From: Azospirillum brasilense
GTDB lineage: Bacteria > Pseudomonadota > Alphaproteobacteria > Azospirillales > Azospirillaceae
Assembly (NCBI RefSeq): GCF_007827795.1
Contig: NZ_VITI01000001.1
Coordinates: 682,001-746,000, forward strand
DNA length: 64,000 bases
Direction of reading: 5' to 3'
Shown: positions 20,428 to 29,267 of the stretch, one piece after another
Layout of the letters: every line of letters starts with the position of its first letter
Position numbering within the stretch: position 1 is the stretch's first letter
Made by a program: the position numbers and the translations under genes
The notes under the pieces: model-generated
Databases searched by the model: none
Told to the model about the DNA's origin: nothing
The model's input: only the letters and a program-made list of their open reading frames with translations

Positions 20428-21168
20428 TTACTGCTGGAGCTGCTTGGGCGACTGGTACTTGGTGAAGTCCACCATGGTGCCCAGGACCTGCAGGTAGGCC
20501 ACCAGCGCGTCCATTTCGGTGACGCCCTTGTTGCCCGTGAAGTTCGCCACGACGGCCTTCGGGTAGCGCTTCATCAGCCCGGCCGTGTCGGCGTCCGGGT
20601 TCTTCTGCGCTTCGAGGTCGGCCTTGGCGCTGGCGATCTGCTCGTCCGTGTAGGGGACGCCGACGATGCGCAGGGTCTTCATGTGATCCTGGATGTCGGA
20701 GTACTTCAGCGGACGGTCCTTCATCCAGGCGTAGCCCGGCATGATCGACTCCGGCACCACGGCGCGCGGTTCGACCAGATGGGCGACCTGCCAGTCGTTG
20801 GAGTACTTGCCGCCCACGCGGGCCAGGTCCGGACCGGTGCGCTTGGAGCCCCACTGGAAGGGATGGTCGTACATGCTTTCCGCGGCCAGCGAGTAGTGAC
20901 CGTAACGTTCCACCTCGTCGCGGAACGGACGGATCTGCTGGCTATGGCAGTTGTAGCAGCCTTCGCGGTAGTAGATGTTCTGGCCAGCCAGTTCGAGCGG
21001 CGAATAGGGACGGACCCCATCCACCTTCTCGATCGTCGACTCGATCGTGAACAGCGGGACGATCTGGACGAGTCCGCCGATCGACACGGTGATCAGGATC
21101 AGGACGATGAGCAGAAGCGTGTTCCGCTCGATCGTGTCGTGACTAAAGCCCTTTTTTTGCTCAGCCAT
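20428..21168 (-). CDS. ccoO: cbb3 oxidase mono-haem subunit CcoO
   Basis: A 246-aa cytochrome c subunit. One N-terminal helix (about residues 17-38) anchors it, and haem c binds at CYNCH (71-75) with the family flanks GQNIYYREG and [11 protein letters not shown] Met ligand is likely in the MPGYAWM region (about 142-148). The frame is open further upstream to 21252, but the ATG at 21168 has GGAGGAACTGAGAAA before it and fits the family length. It follows ccoN by 19 bases. Confidence 0.96.
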   Translation of the reverse strand: MAEQKKGFSHDTIERNTLLLIVLILITVSIGGLVQIVPLFTIESTIEKVDGVRPYSPLELAGQNIYYREGCYNCHSQQIRPFRDEVERYGHYSLAAESMYDHPFQWGSKRTGPDLARVGGKYSNDWQVAHLVEPRAVVPESIMPGYAWMKDRPLKYSDIQDHMKTLRIVGVPYTDEQIASAKADLEAQKNPDADTAGLMKRYPKAVVANFTGNKGVTEMDALVAYLQVLGTMVDFTKYQSPKQLQQ

Positions 21169-21187
21169 TTTCTCAGTTCCTCCGGCG

Positions 21188-22684
21188 TCAGGCCGCACCG
21201 ACCGCCGCCTTGTGCGGGGCGGAGGCATAGGGCTTCTCGATGCGGACGTCACCCTTGGCCGTGCGCCACAGGTTGTAGACCATGATCAGGGCACCAGCCA
21301 GGAACAGGACGCCGCCCAGAGCACGGATCACGTAGAAGGGATGCATGGCCGCGACCGTCTCGACGAACGAGTACTGGAGGAAGCCGAGGTTGTCGTAGGC
21401 GCGCCACATCAGGCCCTGCATGATGCCCGACACCCACATCGCGGTGATGTAAAGCACGATGCCGATGGTGGCGGTCCAGAAGTGGTAGCTGACCAGACGC
21501 AGGCTGTAGAGCTGCGAGCGCTTCCACAGGACCGGGACCAGATAGTAGATCGCGCCGAAGGAGATGAAGGCCACCCAGCCGAGCGCACCGGAGTGCACGT
21601 GGCCGATCGTCCAGTCGGTGTAGTGCGACAGGGCGTTGACCGGCTTCACCGACATCAGCGGACCCTCGAAGGTCGACATGCCGTAGAAGGCCACCGACGT
21701 CACGAGGAAGCGCAGGACCGGATCGGTGCGCAGCTTGTCCCAGGCACCCGACAGGGTCATGATGCCGTTGATCATGCCACCCCAGGACGGCATCCACAGC
21801 ATGACCGAGAAGGTCATGCCCAGCGTCTGCGCCCAGTCCGGCAGAGCCGTGTAGTGCAGGTGGTGCGGGCCGGCCCAGATGTAGAGGAAGATCAGCGTCC
21901 AGAAGTGCACGATGGACAGGCGGTACGAATAGACCGGCCGCTCCGCGCGCTTCGGAACGAAGTAGTACATGATGCCGAGGAAGCCGGCGGTCAGGAAGAA
22001 GCCGACCGCGTTGTGGCCGTACCACCACTGCACCATGGCGCTCTGCACGCCCGAGACGAACGGGTAGGACTTCATCCCGGTCAGCGACACCGGGACGTTG
22101 ACGTTGTTGCCGATGTGGAGGATCGCGACGGTCAGGATGAACGCCATGAAGAACCAGTTGGCGACGTAGATGTGCGACTCCTTGCGGGTCATCACCGTGC
22201 CGACGAACTGGATGGCGTAGAGGACCCAGATGACCGTCAGGTAGAGGTCAAGAATCCACTCCGGCTCCGCATACTCCTTGCCCTGGGTGTAGCCGAGCAC
22301 ATAGCTGAGCGCCGCCAGGACGATGAAGATGTTGTAGTTCCAGAAGACGAACTTCGCGAGGCCTTCGCCGCCGAACAGGAACTGGCGGCTCGTGCGCTGC
22401 ACGGAGTAGAGCGAGGTGGCGAACAGGACGTTGCCGCCGAACGCGAAGATCACGGCCGAGGTGTGGACCGGCCGCAGGCGCCCGAAGCTCGTCCACTCAA
22501 GGCCGAGATTCAGCGCCGGAAAAGCAAGCTGCAGTGCGATGAAGACGCCGGCCAGGAAGCCGACGACACCCCAGAACACTGAAGCGATGACGAAGAGTCG
22601 GACGGCGTCTTCGTAGTAACGCACATTTTCCGACACCCGCTGGCTGCCCAGGGCGGCCCCTGGCGTCAGAGTCGCTGATGTCAT
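21188..22684 (-). CDS. ccoN: cbb3 cytochrome c oxidase catalytic subunit CcoN
   Basis: A 498-aa haem-copper oxidase subunit I of the C family, with about 12 membrane helices. The low-spin haem histidine is in [15 protein letters not shown]. CuB ligands lie in [13 protein letters not shown] and in [13 protein letters not shown], and further haem-binding histidines are in [17 protein letters not shown]. The enzyme reduces oxygen at very low concentrations at the inner membrane. It is the first gene of ccoNOQP, with a leader of about 140 bases behind an FNR class II promoter. Confidence 0.97.
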   Translation of the reverse strand: MTSATLTPGAALGSQRVSENVRYYEDAVRLFVIASVFWGVVGFLAGVFIALQLAFPALNLGLEWTSFGRLRPVHTSAVIFAFGGNVLFATSLYSVQRTSRQFLFGGEGLAKFVFWNYNIFIVLAALSYVLGYTQGKEYAEPEWILDLYLTVIWVLYAIQFVGTVMTRKESHIYVANWFFMAFILTVAILHIGNNVNVPVSLTGMKSYPFVSGVQSAMVQWWYGHNAVGFFLTAGFLGIMYYFVPKRAERPVYSYRLSIVHFWTLIFLYIWAGPHHLHYTALPDWAQTLGMTFSVMLWMPSWGGMINGIMTLSGAWDKLRTDPVLRFLVTSVAFYGMSTFEGPLMSVKPVNALSHYTDWTIGHVHSGALGWVAFISFGAIYYLVPVLWKRSQLYSLRLVSYHFWTATIGIVLYITAMWVSGIMQGLMWRAYDNLGFLQYSFVETVAAMHPFYVIRALGGVLFLAGALIMVYNLWRTAKGDVRIEKPYASAPHKAAVGAA

Positions 22685-22831
22685 TCAATCTCTCCCGTTT
22701 GCCCCGGGCGGCTCGGGCCGCTTCCCCTGAGGTTGCACCACCGCTGGGTACGTACTGTTAAGGAGGGGGGCAGGTTCACATACGATGCACTTCTTATGCG
22801 GACGCCGGTTGCGCCTGCCTCCAATAATCCC

Positions 22832-22873
22832 AATATGTGTAGGGGTGGACCTTGCAACATTGATCTACGTCAA
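22832..22873 (-). promoter_or_regulatory. FNR box and -10 element of the ccoNOQP promoter
   Basis: On the minus strand TTGACGTAGATCAA (22860-22873) matches the anaerobox TTGAT-N4-ATCAA with one mismatch. A -10-like CATATT (22832-22837) begins about 29 bases from the box centre, exactly the class II (-41.5) geometry seen also at ccoG. Expected transcription start is near 22825. The site also lies about 60 bases ahead of the divergent gene at 22931. Confidence 0.87.
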
Positions 22874-22930
22874 CGACCGGCCTTACCGGTGCCTGCCATC
22901 GTTCACCGTCCTTCACGCGGTCGGACGGGC

Positions 22931-23461
22931 ATGGACGAAAGCTTCATCGCGAAACCTCTCGGTCAGCGTCAGATCGACCAGGCCTATCCACTGGTGCGGG
23001 CCATCTTCCCGGACCTGCCGGTGGAGCAATGGCGCGCATTTGCCGCAGCACTTATCGGGCCGGTTGATACCCCCGCGACGCCGACCGGCATCATGACCGT
23101 GCAGAACGCACGGGGGTACCTCCATGGGCTTTTCTCATACGCTATTGCGGCGCATCTATGCCATGGCCGAATTCTGGCCGTGGAGAATTTCGTCGTGCTC
23201 GACCTGTTCGACATGACGGGTCCGGCGGAGACTTTGTTGCAATCCATGGACCGGCTGGCGCGCAGTCATGACTGCGCGGCGATCCATACCTCCCTGCCGG
23301 AATCATTGGCCGGACAGGCCGGGTCGCGCAGCTCCCTGCTGACCTGCTTTCACCAGGACGGGCACCGCACGGAAACCTTGCGGTTGTGCAAGGCGATGGA
23401 CGGCGCCAACGACAACCGCGCGCATCGGTCGCAGGCGGGAAGCCCGTTCGGCATTCCGTAA
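22931..23461 (+). CDS. GNAT-like protein of unknown function, divergent from ccoN
   Basis: A 176-aa cytoplasmic protein with an N-terminal helix pair and a central beta pattern (ARGYLHGLFSYAIA ... RILAVENFVVLDLF) that looks like the N-terminal half of a GCN5-type acetyltransferase. A clear acetyl-CoA loop (Q/RxxGxG/A) is not evident. The frame is open 66 codons further upstream, but the ATG at 22931 gives a compact protein and avoids the ccoN regulatory region. It shares its intergenic region with ccoN, so microaerobic control is possible. Function unknown. Confidence 0.6.
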   Translation: MDESFIAKPLGQRQIDQAYPLVRAIFPDLPVEQWRAFAAALIGPVDTPATPTGIMTVQNARGYLHGLFSYAIAAHLCHGRILAVENFVVLDLFDMTGPAETLLQSMDRLARSHDCAAIHTSLPESLAGQAGSRSSLLTCFHQDGHRTETLRLCKAMDGANDNRAHRSQAGSPFGIP

Positions 23462-23577
23462 GACACGCCGGAACGGGCCGGCACCCCGTCCCATCCCGCG
23501 AATCCGCTCCCCGTTTCCCACGACTCCGGCGACGTGACCGTTTGCTCGGCGGGCGCGAGCGGCTAGGATGCGCCATC

Positions 23578-24786
23578 ATGACCGACACCCCCACCACCCC
23601 CGTCAAATACCGGGCGATCCATCTGCAGGCCGGCCGCCAGCGGCGCGTCCTGCACGGCCACCCCTGGGTCTATTCCAACGAAGTCCTGATGGACACGGCG
23701 GCCAAGGCCATTCCGCCGGGCAGCCCGGTGCGCCTGCTGGACCCCAGCGGGAAACCGCTGGGCATCGCCACCTTCAACCCGCACACCCTGATCGCCGCGC
23801 GGATGCTCTCCAGCGACCCAGGGGCGGTGGTTGACCACGCCTTCCTCGCCGGGCGGCTGAGGAGTGCGGTGGCGACGCGCGAGGCGCTGTTCGACCGGCC
23901 CTACTACCGCGTCGTGCACGCGGAGGCCGACGGGCTGCCGGGCCTGATCGTGGACCGCTACGGCGACGTGGTGACGGTGCAGGCCAACAGCGTCTTCATG
24001 GATCAGCGGATCGACGCCATCCTGGCCGCCATCGACGAGGTGCTGGCCCCGCGCGCGGTCATTCTGCGCAACGACAGCTCCCAGCGCGCGCTGGAGGGGC
24101 TGCCCGAGGAAAGCCGGCTGGTGAAGGGTGAGATCGACGGCCCGATCCGGCTGGAGGAGAACGGCGCCACCTTCTTCGCCGACCCGCTGGGCGGGCAGAA
24201 GACCGGCTGGTTCTACGACCAGCGCGACAACCGCGCCTTCATCGCCAAGCTGGCGAAGGGCAAGCGGGCCATCGACTTCTTCAGCTACAACGGCGGCTTC
24301 GGCGTGCTCTGCGCGGTCGAGGGCGCGTCGTCGGTGGTGTCGGTCGACCGCTCGCAAGGCGCGTTGGACAACGCCGCCCGCGCCGCGGAGGCCAACGGGG
24401 TGGCCGACCGCTTCGAGGCGCGCCGCGCCGACGCCTTCGAAGAGATGGAGCGGCTGAACGCCGAGGGCGAGCGGTTCGGGGTGGTCATCGCCGACCCGCC
24501 GGCCTTCGTGAAGGCCAAGAAGGACCTCGCCGTCGGCTGCCGCGCCTACCGCAAGATGACCCGTCTGGCCGCCAAGATCACGGCGCCGGGCGGCTTCCTG
24601 CTCTGCGCGTCGTGCAGCCACAACGTGGACCCGCCGACCTTCGCCGAGCAGGTCGCCCGCGGGCTGCACGACGCCGGGCGGACGGGGCGCATCCTGCGCA
24701 GCGCCGGGGCGGGGCCGGACCATCCGGTGCACCCGCACCTGCCGGAGTCGGCCTATCTCAAGGCCATCGTGATGCAGTTGGACTGA
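23578..24786 (+). CDS. rlmI: 23S rRNA (cytosine-5-)-methyltransferase RlmI-like
   Basis: A 402-aa class I SAM methyltransferase. The N-terminal PUA domain (about residues 10-90) has GRQRRVLHGHPWVYSNEV. The Rossmann fold has motif I FFSYNGGFGVLC (near residue 240) and the catalytic-type VIADPPAFVKAKK (near 305), followed by LLCASCSHN. These are the RlmI/RlmK-type marks for methylation of 23S rRNA C1962. The frame is open to 23386, but the ATG at 23578 matches the start of the PUA domain. Confidence 0.85.
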   Translation: MTDTPTTPVKYRAIHLQAGRQRRVLHGHPWVYSNEVLMDTAAKAIPPGSPVRLLDPSGKPLGIATFNPHTLIAARMLSSDPGAVVDHAFLAGRLRSAVATREALFDRPYYRVVHAEADGLPGLIVDRYGDVVTVQANSVFMDQRIDAILAAIDEVLAPRAVILRNDSSQRALEGLPEESRLVKGEIDGPIRLEENGATFFADPLGGQKTGWFYDQRDNRAFIAKLAKGKRAIDFFSYNGGFGVLCAVEGASSVVSVDRSQGALDNAARAAEANGVADRFEARRADAFEEMERLNAEGERFGVVIADPPAFVKAKKDLAVGCRAYRKMTRLAAKITAPGGFLLCASCSHNVDPPTFAEQVARGLHDAGRTGRILRSAGAGPDHPVHPHLPESAYLKAIVMQLD

Positions 24787-24795
24787 GGGTGACTC

Positions 24796-24840
24796 ACCAC
24801 GAAGGCACGAGGATGGTGATGATCGTCGTGCCTTCGTGGT
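24796..24840. repeat. Perfect 15-base inverted repeat downstream of rlmI
   Basis: ACCACGAAGGCACGA (24796-24810) pairs perfectly with TCGTGCCTTCGTGGT (24826-24840) around a 15-base loop. It lies between the convergent rlmI and RNA methyltransferase genes and can serve as a bidirectional terminator. The arm sequence looks like a dispersed repeat unit. Confidence 0.65.
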
Positions 24841-24874
24841 TCCCCGCCCCCATCGCAGCACCTATGGGCGGACC

Positions 24875-26203
24875 CTATGGGCGGCTGAACACCCCGACGA
24901 CCTCGACGTGGGCGGACCACAGGAACTGGTCCACGGGGTAGACGCGGTTCAACACGTACCCGCCATCCACCAGGGCGCGCGCGTCGCGGGCGAAGGTCGC
25001 GGGGTTGCAGGACACCGCCACCACGCGGGGCACCTTCGACCCCGCCAAGGCCTGCGCCTGGGCGGCGGCGCCGGCGCGCGGCGGGTCGAAGACCACCGCG
25101 TCGAACCGGGCCAGTTCCTTCGCCGTCAGCGGATTCTCGAACAGATCGCGCCGCTCCGTGGTCAGGCGCAGCGCCCCCGCCGCCTTGTTCAGCGCGGCCA
25201 GCGCCGGGGCGTCCCCCTCCACCGCATGGACCGCCGCCTGCCGGGCCAGCGGGACCGCGAAGGTGCCCAGCCCGGCGAACAGGTCGGCCACCCGCTTCGG
25301 CTCCCCGATGTTGGCGAGGACGGCGGCGACCAGGGCGGCCTCCCCCTCGGCGCTCGCCTGGAGAAAGGCGCCGGGCGGCGGGGTCACCGGCAGGCCGGCG
25401 AAGGACACCGCCAACGGGCGGCGGTGAACGATGGGTTCCGGCGTGCCGCGGCCATCCGGCTGTCGTTCATCGGCCTGCCAGGAGATGCGGGCCACCCCCT
25501 CCGCCTCCCCGAAGCTCACCAGCCGTTCCCGCGCCGCGCGGTCCAGGCTGCGCGGGCCGACCAGAACGAGGTCGATTCCGCCCTCCAGTTCGGTGGCGAT
25601 CACGTCGCAGCCGCCGCCGTCCGGCAGCACCGACAGCAGCAGCCCGCGCAGCGGCTCCACCAGGGCGAACAGGCCGGGCCGCAGCACCGGACACTCCATC
25701 AGGTCGGTCAGCCGGTGGCTCATCCGCTCGTTGAAGCCGAACCAGACGCGGCGCCCCCGCTTCAACGCGGCGAAGCGGGCGCGGCGGCGCGCGGCCGGCG
25801 GCGTCCGCGACAATGGTTCCAGGGGCACGTCGCCCAGCCCGACACGGGCCAGCGCGCCCTGCACCAGCCCGACCTTCCAGGCGGCGTAGGCCGTGTCCTC
25901 CATATGCTGAAGCGTGCAACCGCCGCAGGTTCCGAAATGGGAACAGGGCGGCTCGGCGCGTCCGGGGCCGGGCTCCAGGATCTCCAGCAGGTCGGCGCGC
26001 AGCCCCTCCCCTTTGGCGTTGGCGGGCTCCTTCACGGCCACCCGCACGCGATCGCCGGGAACGGTCAGCGGAACGAAGAGCTTGCCGCCGTCGAAGCTGG
26101 CGATGCCGTCGCCGCGGGCGCCGACTTCGCTGATGGTCACCTCAGCGGTGCGGGGTTCGCCACTGCGGGGGGACGGGCGGTGTTTGGGGGCGGGTCGTTT
26201 CAC
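24875..26203 (-). CDS. TrmA/RlmD-family RNA 5-methyluridine methyltransferase
   Basis: A 442-aa SAM-dependent RNA methyltransferase with an N-terminal TRAM domain (about residues 15-75). A Fe-S cluster is expected at CSHFGTCGGCTLQHM (about 87-101) plus a further upstream or downstream Cys. Motif I is VADLFAGLGTFAVPLA, and the catalytic region is VVFDPPRAGAAAQ followed by VVAVSCNPATFARDA with the nucleophilic Cys. RlmD and RlmC subfamilies cannot be separated by eye. Its start overlaps the multicopper oxidase stop by four bases. Confidence 0.85.
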   Translation of the reverse strand: MKRPAPKHRPSPRSGEPRTAEVTISEVGARGDGIASFDGGKLFVPLTVPGDRVRVAVKEPANAKGEGLRADLLEILEPGPGRAEPPCSHFGTCGGCTLQHMEDTAYAAWKVGLVQGALARVGLGDVPLEPLSRTPPAARRRARFAALKRGRRVWFGFNERMSHRLTDLMECPVLRPGLFALVEPLRGLLLSVLPDGGGCDVIATELEGGIDLVLVGPRSLDRAARERLVSFGEAEGVARISWQADERQPDGRGTPEPIVHRRPLAVSFAGLPVTPPPGAFLQASAEGEAALVAAVLANIGEPKRVADLFAGLGTFAVPLARQAAVHAVEGDAPALAALNKAAGALRLTTERRDLFENPLTAKELARFDAVVFDPPRAGAAAQAQALAGSKVPRVVAVSCNPATFARDARALVDGGYVLNRVYPVDQFLWSAHVEVVGVFSRP

Positions 26204-27606
26204 GCGGTCACTCTCAGAACGGCCATCATGCCGGTTTCCTGATGCTCCAGAACATGGCAGTGGAGCATCCAGTCGCCGGCCTCCTCGGCCACGAAGGCGA
26301 TCTCGGCCGTCTCACGGGGGCCGAGCAGGACGGTGTCGCGCCACGCGCGGTGCTCGGCCGGCCGGCCGTTGCGCGAGAGGACGCGGAAGGGAAAGCCGTG
26401 CAGGTGCATGGGATGCCACCAGCCGGTCTCGTTGACGAAGGCCGTCACCTGCGTTTGACCGCGTTTGACGGTGATGAGCGGTTCCAGATGGTGGCCCATG
26501 GATTGATGCCCCATCGCCGCCACGCCGTTCAGCGCCCAGAAGGGGCCGCGCGGCCCGGCGTTCTTCGGCATGGCGCCGTGCATCCCGCCGTCCAGAACCA
26601 CGTCCTGACGGACGGCGCCGGCAAGGTCGGGTTCGGGCAGCGGGTTGGCGGCCAGGGCGATCGGGGCATCCAGCGGCGAGTCGCGCAAGGGCGCCTCGCC
26701 GCTGTAGCTCAACCGGGTCAGCCGGTAGGCCATGCGCGGGTAGAAGCCGTCCACCACGTCGAACCCCTCGCCGGGCTTGCCGGCCATGTCGATCACGAGG
26801 TCGGCGCGCTGGCCGGGCCCCAGCACCACCTTGCCGTCCGGCGGGGCGTGCGGCGTCACCGGCTGGCCGTCGAGCGCGATCACCTGCGGCGCGTGCCCCT
26901 GGAAATCGAGCGCGAAGACGCGGGCGTTCGCCGCGTTGATCAGGCGCAGGCGGACACGCTCGCCGGCGCGGACCGGCACGCTGTCCCGGACGGCGCCGTT
27001 GATGGTGACGGTGTTGCCGATGCGCCCGGCGTGGGTGGCGTCCATGGGATGGCCGAAGCCGCCGGCCAGTTCCGCCTCCTTGGTCAGCCGCCAATCGCCG
27101 AGCAGCCAGAGCAGGTCGCGGTCCACGCGGATCGGCTCGCGCTCCTCCACGATGAAGGCGCCGGTCAGGCCATGGGCCACCTGCACCCCGCTGTTGACGT
27201 GCGGGTGGTACCAGAAGGTGCCGGCGTCCTTCAGCGGGAATTCATAGTCGAACCGCCCGCCCGCCGGCACCGGCGGCTGCGACAGGCCGGGCACCCCGTC
27301 CATGGCGTTGGGAACGCGCAGGCCGTGCCAGTGGATGGTCGTCGGCTCCGGCAGGGTGTTGGCGAAGGCGATGCGCGCCGTGTCGCCCTGGCGGAAGCGC
27401 AGCTCCGGCCCCGGAATCCGCCCGTCATAGGCCCAGACCGCCGTGTCGGGAAAACCCTTCCCCACGAGATTGACACGGGCCGGGCCGGCGGACAGGCGCA
27501 CCGCACCGCCCTGCCCCACAGCCGCAGGGGCCGCGCGTGACAGCAGAGCGGCCCCGGCCAGCAGGGCGGAACCGGTCAGCAGGGTGCGGCGGGTCAGCGG
27601 GAGCAC
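26200..27606 (-). CDS. Tat-exported multicopper oxidase
   Basis: A 468-aa laccase/CueO-like oxidase. The twin-arginine signal (LTRRTLLTGSALLAGAALLS) ends near residue 27. All four copper motifs are present: HWHG in TTIHWHGLRVPN, HPH in WYHPHVNSG, HPMHLHG near residue 400, and HCHVLEHQETGM near 448-459 holding type 1 and type 3 ligands. It would oxidise Cu(I) or organic substrates in the periplasm. Start is a GTG with GAGGAC upstream, eight bases after the thioesterase stop. Confidence 0.9.
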   Translation of the reverse strand: MLPLTRRTLLTGSALLAGAALLSRAAPAAVGQGGAVRLSAGPARVNLVGKGFPDTAVWAYDGRIPGPELRFRQGDTARIAFANTLPEPTTIHWHGLRVPNAMDGVPGLSQPPVPAGGRFDYEFPLKDAGTFWYHPHVNSGVQVAHGLTGAFIVEEREPIRVDRDLLWLLGDWRLTKEAELAGGFGHPMDATHAGRIGNTVTINGAVRDSVPVRAGERVRLRLINAANARVFALDFQGHAPQVIALDGQPVTPHAPPDGKVVLGPGQRADLVIDMAGKPGEGFDVVDGFYPRMAYRLTRLSYSGEAPLRDSPLDAPIALAANPLPEPDLAGAVRQDVVLDGGMHGAMPKNAGPRGPFWALNGVAAMGHQSMGHHLEPLITVKRGQTQVTAFVNETGWWHPMHLHGFPFRVLSRNGRPAEHRAWRDTVLLGPRETAEIAFVAEEAGDWMLHCHVLEHQETGMMAVLRVTA

Positions 27607-27613
27607 GGCGTCC

Positions 27614-28030
27614 TCACACGTAACGGGCCAGGGCGTCGCGCAGGTCGGCCGGCACCGGGGTCGGGCGGTGACTGTCCTTGTCCACGATCACGCAGACGGC
27701 CTCCTGCACGGCGATGCAGCGGTCGCCCTCGAAGATCGCCGCCCCCAGGACGACGGAGGTGTTGCCGACCTTCGCGACCCGCGCGCCGACGCGGATGTCC
27801 GCCGGGAACAGCAGCTCCGCCTTGTAGTCGATGACGCTGCGCGCCAGAACCACGGTCCAGGGGGACTCGCCGCGGAAGCCGCCGCAATCGTGGACCAGCG
27901 ACACGCGAAGCTGCTCGAAATACACGCCGATGGCGTTGTTGTTGACGTGGCCGAGCGCGTCGAGGTCGGCGAAGCGCACATGCTCCGCGATCCAGAAGCG
28001 GTAGAGGTCGGGGCGGGTCGGATCGGTCAT
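27614..28030 (-). CDS. Hotdog-fold acyl-CoA thioesterase
   Basis: A 138-aa protein of the 4HBT/YbgC type. The segment VRFADLDALGHVNNNAIGVYFEQLR carries the catalytic-type Asp and the HVNN motif. A VVLARSVIDYKAELLFPADIRV strand pattern follows, usual for this fold. It probably hydrolyses short or medium acyl-CoA thioesters in the cytoplasm; the substrate cannot be read. It lies just upstream of the multicopper oxidase and may share its transcript. Confidence 0.85.
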   Translation of the reverse strand: MTDPTRPDLYRFWIAEHVRFADLDALGHVNNNAIGVYFEQLRVSLVHDCGGFRGESPWTVVLARSVIDYKAELLFPADIRVGARVAKVGNTSVVLGAAIFEGDRCIAVQEAVCVIVDKDSHRPTPVPADLRDALARYV

Positions 28031-28192
28031 GGTCGCCTGTCGAATGATGGTTCCGGCCGAATGTGGCCGGTGGCCCGGGCGGGAGCAAGCCCGCGAATGA
28101 CGGTCATTCCCCGCAACGTCCCGATTTGCCGCGCCAAGCCGGGCGGGCCGGTGTTATAGGAGTCGCACCATACACCCGCAACGGACCGCAAG

Positions 28193-28435
28193 ATGAGCAA
28201 GGACAGCACCAACCAGACGGCCGAAGCCCTGTTCGAGAAGGCCCTGTCGGTCGCCGAGAAGCATCTCGACGCGGCGATCAAGGAAGGCGGGGTCCTGGGC
28301 CCCTACATCGCCGTCGCCATGATCGAGGCCGCCGTGAACACCGCCGTGGACGAGACCAGCCACGAGGACGTCATCGACATGCTGCGCGATCTGGCCGCCC
28401 AGATCGAAGCGGATGCGGACGAAAGCGAAGAATAA
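28193..28435 (+). CDS. Small conserved acidic protein, unknown function
   Basis: An 80-aa predicted all-helical protein with a very acidic tail (QIEADADESEE). No signal peptide or known motif. It has an ATG at 28193 and converges on the permease gene with 12 bases between them. Coding is supported by its isolated position between two opposite genes and even codon usage; the role is unknown. Confidence 0.6.
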   Translation: MSKDSTNQTAEALFEKALSVAEKHLDAAIKEGGVLGPYIAVAMIEAAVNTAVDETSHEDVIDMLRDLAAQIEADADESEE

Positions 28436-28447
28436 GGTCTGCCGCCG

Positions 28448-29257
28448 TCACGCGGGGTCCGGCTGCCGGCGCGCTTCGCGCCGGCGCAGGATTTCGTAGA
28501 CGACGGCGCCCAGGATGGTCAGTGCGATCAGGATCAGCGACAGCGCGTTGACCGCGGGTGTCAGGCCCGTCCGCACCTTCGAGGCGATGTAGACCGTCAG
28601 CGTGGTGTCCAGCCCGCGCACGAACAGCGTCGTGTTGTAGTTCTCGAAGCTCTGCAAAAAGGCCAGGAAGGACGCCGACAGGATGGCCGGCGTCAGATAG
28701 GGCAGCGTGATCCGCCGGAACACCTGCCCGTGGGTGGCGCCCAGATCCAGCGCCGCCTCCTCCAGCGTCTGGTCGAACCGTTGCAGCCGCGCCAGGAACA
28801 GCAGCATCGCGTAGGCCGCGATGAAGCTGGACTGCGCCAGGATGGTCAGGAACAGGCCGCCGGTCACCCCGAACCACTCCCGCCAGAAGACCAGCGTGGA
28901 GATGCCGACGATCACCCCCGGCGTCAGCAGCGGCGACACCATCACGGCGTAGAGGAAGGTCCGCGCCCGGCTGTGCAGCCGGTCGAGCAGCAGCGCCGCC
29001 GCCAGCCCCAGCGGCACCGCCACCGCGATCACCCCCGCCCCGACCAGCAGGCTGGTCCCCAGCGCCTGCCACATGCGCTGGTCGGCCCACAGGGCGCCGA
29101 ACCATTGCAGGGTGAAGCCCATCCAGGGGGTGATGGTCGGGAAGCGGCTGCTGTTGAAGGTCGCCGCCGCCATGATCCCCAGCGGCAGGAACAGATAGCC
29201 GAAGAACAGGACCAGATAGGCCCCGGTCAGCCAGCGGCGGAAGGTGGCAGCGGTCAT
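28448..29257 (-). CDS. potI: Polyamine-type ABC transporter permease (PotC/PotI-like)
   Basis: A 269-aa inner-membrane permease with six helices and the EAA loop EEAALDLGATHGQVFRRITLPYLTPAI. The N-terminal LPLGIMAAATFNSSRFPTITPW is typical of the PotC/PotI half of spermidine/putrescine importers. The ATG at 29257 is preceded by GGGGGCGAA; an upstream in-frame start at 29278 would overlap the partner permease. It is the last gene of the permease pair, 11 bases after potH. Confidence 0.85.
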   Translation of the reverse strand: MTAATFRRWLTGAYLVLFFGYLFLPLGIMAAATFNSSRFPTITPWMGFTLQWFGALWADQRMWQALGTSLLVGAGVIAVAVPLGLAAALLLDRLHSRARTFLYAVMVSPLLTPGVIVGISTLVFWREWFGVTGGLFLTILAQSSFIAAYAMLLFLARLQRFDQTLEEAALDLGATHGQVFRRITLPYLTPAILSASFLAFLQSFENYNTTLFVRGLDTTLTVYIASKVRTGLTPAVNALSLILIALTILGAVVYEILRRREARRQPDPA

Positions 29258-29267
29258 TTCGCCCCCA

